Shown here: piece by piece, positions 1-5,089 of the stretch
Layout of the letters: every line of letters starts with the position of its first letter
Numbering within the stretch: the first letter of the stretch is position 1
Source of the DNA: Planctomycetota bacterium
Lineage (GTDB): Bacteria > Planctomycetota > Phycisphaerae > FEN-1346 > JAACEH01
Direction: 5' to 3'
Length of the DNA stretch: 5,089 bases
Assembly: GCA_016935955.1 (NCBI GenBank)
Contig: JAFGPY010000034.1
Span: 1 to 5,089 of the forward strand
Made by a program: the position numbers and the translations under genes
The notes under the pieces: generated by a model
Told to the model about the DNA's origin: nothing
The model's input: only the letters and a program-made list of their open reading frames with translations
Databases searched by the model: none

Positions 1-1896
<1,896 letters not shown>

Positions 1897-2000
1897 GCCG
1901 ACGACAACCGTCCCGAGAAACTCAATGGCCCGGCGATCATACAGATCTCCGAGCCAGTTGTCTGTAATGTGTCGCTTGGGCGTCCGTCTCGTGTCGCCTG

Positions 2001-2052
2001 CTCCGAACCGTATCCGATCAGGGCGACGGTCTCGTAGTCCGCCAGCTTCTTG
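2001..2052 (-). repeat. Direct repeat, copy 1: remnant of the apt 3' end
   Basis: This 52-bp stretch matches 3615-3666, the last 17 codons of apt plus one base, at 50 of 52 positions and in the same orientation. The match reaches about 4 bases further left (1997-2000 against 3611-3614), with one more mismatch at the apt stop codon. Read as apt on the minus strand, the differences change Lys to Glu (base 2033), Asp to Gly (base 2008) and the TAG stop to CAG (base 2000). No further apt sequence can be recognised beyond 2053, so this is a fragment and not a second gene. It may be a target-site or attachment-site duplication, or the scar of a segmental duplication. Confidence 0.85.
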
Positions 2053-2062
2053 TAACGGGTGG

Positions 2063-2086
2063 CATGGCCACGTTAACGTGGCCATG
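2063..2086. repeat. Perfect 24-bp palindrome
   Basis: The left half-site CATGGCCACGTT (2063-2074) is followed directly by its exact reverse complement AACGTGGCCATG (2075-2086). GGT at 2058-2060 can also pair with ACC at 2088-2090 around a small bulge. There is no following T-run, so it does not look like a Rho-independent terminator. A dispersed extragenic palindrome or a dimeric protein-binding site is possible; which one cannot be told from this sequence. Confidence 0.8.
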
Positions 2087-2099
2087 AACCGGTGCGCAG

Positions 2100-2119
2100 G
2101 TCGGGCCAACAGGCCCGAC
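2100..2119. repeat. GC-rich inverted repeat (8-bp stem, 4-base loop)
   Basis: GTCGGGCC at 2100-2107 is the reverse complement of GGCCCGAC at 2112-2119, with AACA between them. It lies 13 bp after the 24-bp palindrome and would form a stable hairpin in RNA or single-stranded DNA. No T-tract follows. Confidence 0.6.
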
Positions 2120-2161
2120 AGAGCAGGAACACAAGTGCTACGCTACGGTCTTGCCTCAAAG

Positions 2162-2177
2162 GCGGCCCCCGGGCCGC
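2162..2177. repeat. GC-rich inverted repeat (7-bp arms)
   Basis: GCGGCCC at 2162-2168 is the reverse complement of GGGCCGC at 2171-2177, with two C bases between the arms. This is the third inverted repeat within about 115 bp. In a GC-rich genome a structure of this size alone could arise by chance, so it is listed mainly because of the cluster. Confidence 0.4.
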
Positions 2178-2195
2178 AGCCTCGACGCTACACGC

Positions 2196-2224
2196 TTGCA
2201 GAACCGTCCACGTCAATGTATGCT
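2196..2224 (+). promoter_or_regulatory. Weak sigma70-type promoter candidate for the Sel1-repeat gene
   Basis: A TTGCAG box (2196-2201, 3 of 6 to the consensus -35) is separated by 17 bp from TATGCT (2219-2224, 4 of 6 to the consensus -10). It is placed sensibly upstream of the start at 2317, but the match is poor and could be chance. Treat it as a candidate only. Confidence 0.2.
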
Positions 2225-2303
2225 TTCGCCACGTGCCGTTCTCCTCACTGGACGCCGGCCATCTCACGTCCGTCACGATGGAGGGCCGCACGGTATCACC
2301 GCG

Positions 2304-2309
2304 AAAGGA
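2304..2309 (+). promoter_or_regulatory. Ribosome binding site that fixes the original Sel1-gene start at 2317
   Basis: AAAGGA is followed after 7 bases by ATG at 2317-2319, within a purine-rich leader AAAGGAAGAGAGG. This is the only well-placed Shine-Dalgarno and start pair in the frame. It shows that the Sel1 gene originally began here and not at the internal ATG at 2536, where the only GAGG is about 2 bases from the ATG. Confidence 0.65.
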
Positions 2310-2316
2310 AGAGAGG

Positions 2317-2475
2317 ATGGCCGCGCCGCGTTCGAAGACAAGTAGCGACCCCAAGACCCTCACCCGCCTCGCGGATCGGACTGCGGACGCAACCAGGCAC
2401 CGGGGCGATCCCCGCTGGAAGACAGTCGTCGCACTGTTGCGGCAGGCCGCCGCGCAAGGATACGCCGAGGCCTAG
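2317..2475 (+). pseudogene. 5' fragment of the Sel1-repeat gene, cut by an in-frame amber codon
   Basis: This encodes 52 residues, beginning MAAPRSKTSSDPK and ending in AAAQGYAEA before a TAG at 2473-2475. It has a good ribosome binding site. It is in the same frame as the Sel1-repeat sequence that follows, and the codons after the TAG (FRLGASYDDGLGV) carry straight on as a normal first Sel1 repeat. In the later repeats the matching position is usually Gln (as in AQYNLG) or Met, so a single C-to-T change of CAG to TAG explains the interruption. Residues from about 32 (DPRWKTVVALLRQAAAQG) look like the capping helix before repeat 1. No signal peptide or membrane segment is seen. The complete gene would have been 2317-3594, about 425 residues. 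A sequencing error or readthrough are alternatives. Confidence 0.7.
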
Positions 2476-3543
2476 TTCCGCCTCGGTGCCAGCTACGACG
2501 ACGGCCTCGGAGTACCCTGCGACCTCCGCGAGGCAATGAAGTGGTACCGCAAAGCCGCCCTCCGCGGTCACGCCGGCGCGCAGTACAACCTCGGCGTGAG
2601 CCTCCGCGAAGGCGAAGGCGTCCGTCGCGACCGCCGTGCCGCCTTCAGGTGGTTCATGAAGTCCGCCGCCCAGGGCAACGCCTGGGCCGAAGGCGCCGTC
2701 GGTTTCGCCTACAGCCACGGCCTTGGCGTACGCAGAGACGATGTTGCCGCCGTGAAATGGTACCGGCGCGCCGCCGAGCACGGGCGGCCCACGGCACAGT
2801 ACAATCTTGGGTTGCGCTACCTCCGAGGCCACGGCGTGAGAAGGGACCCTCGCCAAGGCGTCTTCTGGTTCCGCAAGGCCGCTCGCGCCGGGGATGAGGA
2901 CGCCATGCTGGAACTCGGGCTCTGCTATCTTGAGGGAACAGGGACACGCCGCGATCTCCGGCGTGGCCTGGCCTGGGTCCGCAAAGCCGTCAGTTGCGGC
3001 TCGCCGGAGGCCATGAACAGTCTCGGCTACCACTACCACGAAGGAGAAAGCATCCGCAAGAACTTCCGCCTCGCCGTCCACTGGTACCGCAAGGCGGCGG
3101 TCAAGGGCAACCCTGATGCCCAGTCGAATCTCGCCCTCTGCTACCTTCACGGCGAAGGCGTCCGCAAGAACCCGCGGACTGCTGTGAAATGGGCCCGGCA
3201 CGCCGCCGCCCAGGACCACACCACCGCCATGAGCACCCTCGGCTCATGCTACATGGACGGCGAAGGCGTCCGCAAGGACTACGCAAAGGCTGTCCACTGG
3301 CTCCGCAGAGCCGCCGCCGACGGCTACGCCAACGCCCAGGAGATGCTCGGTATCTGTCTTCACAATGGTTGGGGAACGCGGCAGGACTTCGCCGCCAGTG
3401 TCACCTGCTACCGCAAGGCCGCCGCGGCCGGCAATGCCTGGGCCATGTACCTGCTCGGCCTCTGCTACGCCGACGGCGAAGGCGTCAAACAGAGCCGCCG
3501 TACTGCTGCCACCTGGTTCGCCAAAGCCGCCGACCTCGGCATC
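2464..3543 (+). repeat. Ten tandem 108-bp Sel1 units
   Basis: Ten consecutive units of exactly 108 bp (36 codons) keep phase without any indel. Neighbouring units also share DNA sequence: the 18-mer GGCGAAGGCGTCCGCAAG occurs at 3151-3168 and again exactly 108 bp later at 3259-3276. Related versions lie near 2611 and 3476. This suggests growth by unit duplication or ongoing gene conversion. Confidence 0.85.
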
Positions 3544-3594
3544 TCCGAAGCTCGCGCCGCCCTTCGCCGATTGCAGCGCGTCGCACGCAAGTAA
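2536..3594 (+). CDS. Sel1-repeat (TPR-like) protein, 3' open part of an interrupted gene
   Basis: This gives 352 residues from the internal ATG at 2536 to TAA at 3592-3594. Sel1 repeats are about 36-residue helix-turn-helix units that stack into solenoids and usually serve as protein-protein scaffolds. The partner here is unknown. Counting from base 2464, ten complete 36-residue units (108 bp each) run to 3543, followed by a partial unit ending RRLQRVARK. Typical units contain AQYNLG, YLHGEGVRK and AVHWYRKAA at the expected positions. The first unit is split by the amber at 2473-2475, so this ORF begins in the middle of repeat 1. Its ATG lies in the repeat helix (EAMKWYRKAA) and has no properly spaced ribosome binding site, so expression from it is doubtful. 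No signal peptide or enzymatic domain is visible. It converges on apt with only 17 bp between them. Confidence 0.75.
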   Translation: MKWYRKAALRGHAGAQYNLGVSLREGEGVRRDRRAAFRWFMKSAAQGNAWAEGAVGFAYSHGLGVRRDDVAAVKWYRRAAEHGRPTAQYNLGLRYLRGHGVRRDPRQGVFWFRKAARAGDEDAMLELGLCYLEGTGTRRDLRRGLAWVRKAVSCGSPEAMNSLGYHYHEGESIRKNFRLAVHWYRKAAVKGNPDAQSNLALCYLHGEGVRKNPRTAVKWARHAAAQDHTTAMSTLGSCYMDGEGVRKDYAKAVHWLRRAAADGYANAQEMLGICLHNGWGTRQDFAASVTCYRKAAAAGNAWAMYLLGLCYADGEGVKQSRRTAATWFAKAADLGISEARAALRRLQRVARK

Positions 3595-3611
3595 CCTCGC
3601 AGGCCCGGCCC

Positions 3612-4148
3612 CTACTCCGAATCGTATCCGATCAGGGCGACGGTCTTGTAGTCCGCCAGCTTCTTGCGGCCGCCGAGGAACTCCAGTTCGATCAGGAAGG
3701 CGATGCCGGCTACCTGGCCGCCCTGTCGCTCGACCAGGTGACAGGCCGCAGCCATCGTGCCGCCGGTGGCCAGCAGGTCGTCGACCATCAGCACCTTCTG
3801 CCCCTTGCTGATCGCATCGGCGTGCATCTCGATCGCGTCGGTGCCGTACTCCAGCGAGTACTCCTCGCGAACGGTCTCGGCCGGAAGCTTGCCCGGCTTA
3901 CGGACAGGCACGAAGCCGACCCCAAGCTCGATGGCCACGGCGGCGCCGAAGATGAAACCTCGCGACTCCACGCCGACGACCACGTCGATGCCCTGGTCGC
4001 GGAACGGGTCGGCCATCAGCTTGACTGTCTCCCGCAGGGCGCGGGCGTCGCTGATCACCGTGGTGATGTCGCGGAAGACGATGCCGGGCTTGGGGAAATC
4101 GGGCACGCTGCGGACCAGTTGCTTGAGGCGCTCGGCGGCTGCGGCCAT
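3612..4148 (-). CDS. apt: Adenine phosphoribosyltransferase
   Basis: Apt is a cytoplasmic purine-salvage enzyme that converts adenine and PRPP to AMP and pyrophosphate. The 178-residue product has the usual family length. The PRPP-binding motif VLMVDDLLATGGT is at residues 119-131. The N-terminal FPKPGIVFRDITT (18-30), the ESRGFIFG segment (61-68) and the RKPGKLPAET flexible loop region (83-92) are all typical of Apt. The start at 4148 is preferred over an in-frame ATG at 4259, because AGGAG lies 6 bases upstream of 4148 and the longer form would overlap the sigma-factor gene and add 37 residues without homology. The stop is TAG (3614-3612). The gene lies 49 bp downstream of the sigma-factor gene on the same strand and is probably co-transcribed with it. 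The 3' end is duplicated at 2001-2052. Confidence 0.96.
   Translation of the reverse strand: MAAAAERLKQLVRSVPDFPKPGIVFRDITTVISDARALRETVKLMADPFRDQGIDVVVGVESRGFIFGAAVAIELGVGFVPVRKPGKLPAETVREEYSLEYGTDAIEMHADAISKGQKVLMVDDLLATGGTMAAACHLVERQGGQVAGIAFLIELEFLGGRKKLADYKTVALIGYDSE
3615..3666 (-). repeat. Direct repeat, copy 2: intact 3' end of apt
   Basis: This is the partner of the repeat at 2001-2052 (50 of 52 identical, same orientation, 1614 bp apart). It is inside the functional apt gene and codes for the C-terminal residues KKLADYKTVALIGYDSE. Together the two copies bracket the inverted-repeat cluster and the whole Sel1-repeat gene. Confidence 0.85.
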
Positions 4149-4152
4149 GGGG

Positions 4153-4160
4153 CTCTCCTT
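4153..4160 (-). promoter_or_regulatory. apt ribosome binding site
   Basis: On the minus strand AAGGAGAG (4160 to 4153) precedes the ATG at 4148, with 6 bases between AGGAG and the ATG. It decides the apt start against the in-frame ATG at 4259 further upstream. Confidence 0.75.
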
Positions 4161-4197
4161 CCAAATCGTATCCGGGGGGTAAGCGTAATCGGGCCAA

Positions 4198-5049
4198 TCA
4201 GGCGGACTGGCTCTTGACGTCGGCTTCCTGCTCTTCGAGATCGCCGTCCTTGCGGGCAATGGCTTCGCTGATACGCTGCAGGGCGTCGCGCTCGATCTGT
4301 CGCACGCGTTCGCGGGTCAGACCGATCTTCTCACCGATCTCCTTGAGGGTCATCGGCTCGTCGCCGTCGAGGCCGAACCGCATACGAAGGATCCCGGCGG
4401 CGCGCTCGTCGATGCTGTTGAGCAGGTCGGAGACGATTTCAGTGCGATGGTTGTCGAAAATGGCCTCGGCCGGGTCCTTGGCCCGCTCGTCGGGCAGCAT
4501 CTCCGACAACGGCATGCCACCCTCTTCGCCCGTCTGCCGCACGGGAGCCGAGAAGGCCCTGGCCACGCGGGCGATGATGGCCGCCTTCTTGGTCGGCAGC
4601 CCCATGTCCTTGGCCGTCTCTTCAATGCTCGGCGGCCGGCCGAGTTCGCCCTCGAGCCGCTGCGTGGCCCGGCGCCACTTGCCGATCATCTCAACCATGT
4701 AGGCCGGAATCTCGATGGGCTTGGTGCTGTTCATCAGGCTGCGCTTGATCGCCTGGCGAATCCACCACGAAGCGTAGGTCGAGAAGCGGCAGCCCATCGT
4801 GGGATCGAACTTCTCGACGGCCCGCAGCAGGCCGAGGTTCCCTTCCTCGATCAGGTCCAGGAAAAGAAGCCCCCGGTTGCAGTAATTCTTGGCGATGTTG
4901 ACGACCAGGCGAAGGTTGCTGCGGATCATCTCGTCGCGGGCGCGCATGTCGCCCTTGCGCAGACGCCTTGAGAGGTCCTGCTCCTGTTCCGGAGTCAACA
5001 ATCTGGCCCGATTGATCTCACGCAGGTAGAGCTGCAGGCCCGATTCCAT
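4198..5049 (-). CDS. RpoD/SigA-type sigma-70 factor lacking region 1.1
   Basis: This 283-residue sigma factor directs RNA polymerase core to promoters. Region 1.2 is at residues 3-34 ([20 protein letters not shown]). Region 2 is at about 36-106, with [19 protein letters not shown] (core binding) at 65-83 and [17 protein letters not shown] (-10 recognition and melting) at 89-105. Region 3 is at about 114-190. Region 4 is at about 207-262, with the -35-binding helix-turn-helix [20 protein letters not shown] at 235-253 or so. The acidic region 1.1 and the long non-conserved insert of large primary sigmas are absent, so this is either a compact primary factor or a group 2 (RpoS/SigB-of-cyanobacteria-like) factor; the two cannot be separated here. 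The start MESGLQ follows a GAGGGGG stretch. The frame is open upstream to the window edge, so a longer form is not excluded. apt follows after 49 bp. Confidence 0.93.
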   Translation of the reverse strand: MESGLQLYLREINRARLLTPEQEQDLSRRLRKGDMRARDEMIRSNLRLVVNIAKNYCNRGLLFLDLIEEGNLGLLRAVEKFDPTMGCRFSTYASWWIRQAIKRSLMNSTKPIEIPAYMVEMIGKWRRATQRLEGELGRPPSIEETAKDMGLPTKKAAIIARVARAFSAPVRQTGEEGGMPLSEMLPDERAKDPAEAIFDNHRTEIVSDLLNSIDERAAGILRMRFGLDGDEPMTLKEIGEKIGLTRERVRQIERDALQRISEAIARKDGDLEEQEADVKSQSA

Positions 5050-5058
5050 ACGACGAGA

Positions 5059-5065
5059 CCCCCTC
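5059..5065 (-). promoter_or_regulatory. Probable ribosome binding site of the sigma-factor gene
   Basis: On the minus strand GAGGGGG (5065 to 5059) lies 9 bases before the ATG at 5049. It supports this start, although no in-frame stop occurs between it and the end of the window. Confidence 0.5.
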
Positions 5066-5089
5066 GCTGTCTGTCTACGACTGGAACCG

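Larger units (their letters stand above)
1897..2316. other. Intergenic region between lon and the Sel1-repeat gene
   Basis: These 420 bp show no convincing gene on either strand; the short open frames here lack family motifs and good ribosome binding sites. Bases 1897-2000 have no recognisable feature and no terminator-like hairpin for lon. Bases 2001-2052 copy the 3' end of apt. Bases 2063-2177 hold three inverted repeats. Bases 2196-2224 are a weak promoter candidate, followed by a leader of roughly 85-90 bases to the start codon at 2317. Confidence 0.7.

Noticed and set aside
2063..2119. Rho-independent terminator for lon
   Set aside because: The palindrome and hairpin have no downstream T-tract and lie more than 160 bp after the lon stop codon.
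2473..2475. Genome-wide amber recoding (TAG read as an amino acid)
   Set aside because: lon and apt in the same window both end naturally at TAG at the expected family length.
2296..3219. 307-codon open frame on the minus strand over the Sel1-repeat gene
   Set aside because: It is a shadow of the tandem repeats: the 108-bp period and high GC keep the antisense frame open. It has no family motif, and the plus strand has clear Sel1 units.
2464..3543. CRISPR-like or satellite array
   Set aside because: The 108-bp period is exactly 36 codons of in-frame Sel1 repeat with divergent units; there are no spacers.
4149..4259. Longer apt form starting at 4259
   Set aside because: It would overlap the sigma-factor 3' end and add 37 residues unlike any Apt N-terminus. 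The ATG at 4148 has a well-spaced AGGAG.

Overview
This is a GC-rich bacterial chromosome window of about 5.1 kb. It holds three recognisable housekeeping genes and one Sel1-repeat gene that appears to be broken. The high GC, the Sel1-repeat gene, the short sigma factor beginning with an 'LYLREI' motif and the palindromic intergenic repeats would fit a planctomycete-like bacterium. That taxonomic guess is inference only; nothing here is decisive.

Layout. Positions 1-1896 (+) are the 3' four-fifths of an ATP-dependent LonA protease gene. The 5' end lies outside the window, and the AAA+ and Ser/Lys protease parts are intact. Positions 1897-2316 are non-coding. They contain a roughly 52-bp near-perfect copy of the 3' end of the apt gene found further along, a perfect 24-bp palindrome, two more GC-rich inverted repeats and a weak promoter candidate. 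Positions 2317-3594 (+) form one continuous reading frame for a protein with ten 36-residue Sel1 (TPR-like) repeats. It has a good ribosome binding site and start at 2317, but an in-frame amber codon at 2473-2475 cuts it inside the first repeat. Only the part from the internal ATG at 2536 remains as a long open frame. Positions 3612-4148 (-) are a complete adenine phosphoribosyltransferase gene (apt). Positions 4198-5049 (-) are a complete-looking RpoD/SigA-type sigma factor lacking region 1.1.

How the genes relate. The sigma factor and apt lie 49 bp apart on the same strand and probably form a transcription unit that converges on lon. The Sel1 gene sits between lon and apt. It is bounded by two same-orientation copies of the apt 3' end, at 2001-2052 and 3615-3666. 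The simplest reading is that a segment of about 1.6 kb (palindrome cluster plus Sel1 gene) was inserted or duplicated at the 3' end of apt, in the way mobile elements use gene 3' ends as attachment sites. No integrase or transposase lies inside the segment. The direct-repeat-bounded cassette and the nonsense codon in its Sel1 gene are the two observations most worth following up.
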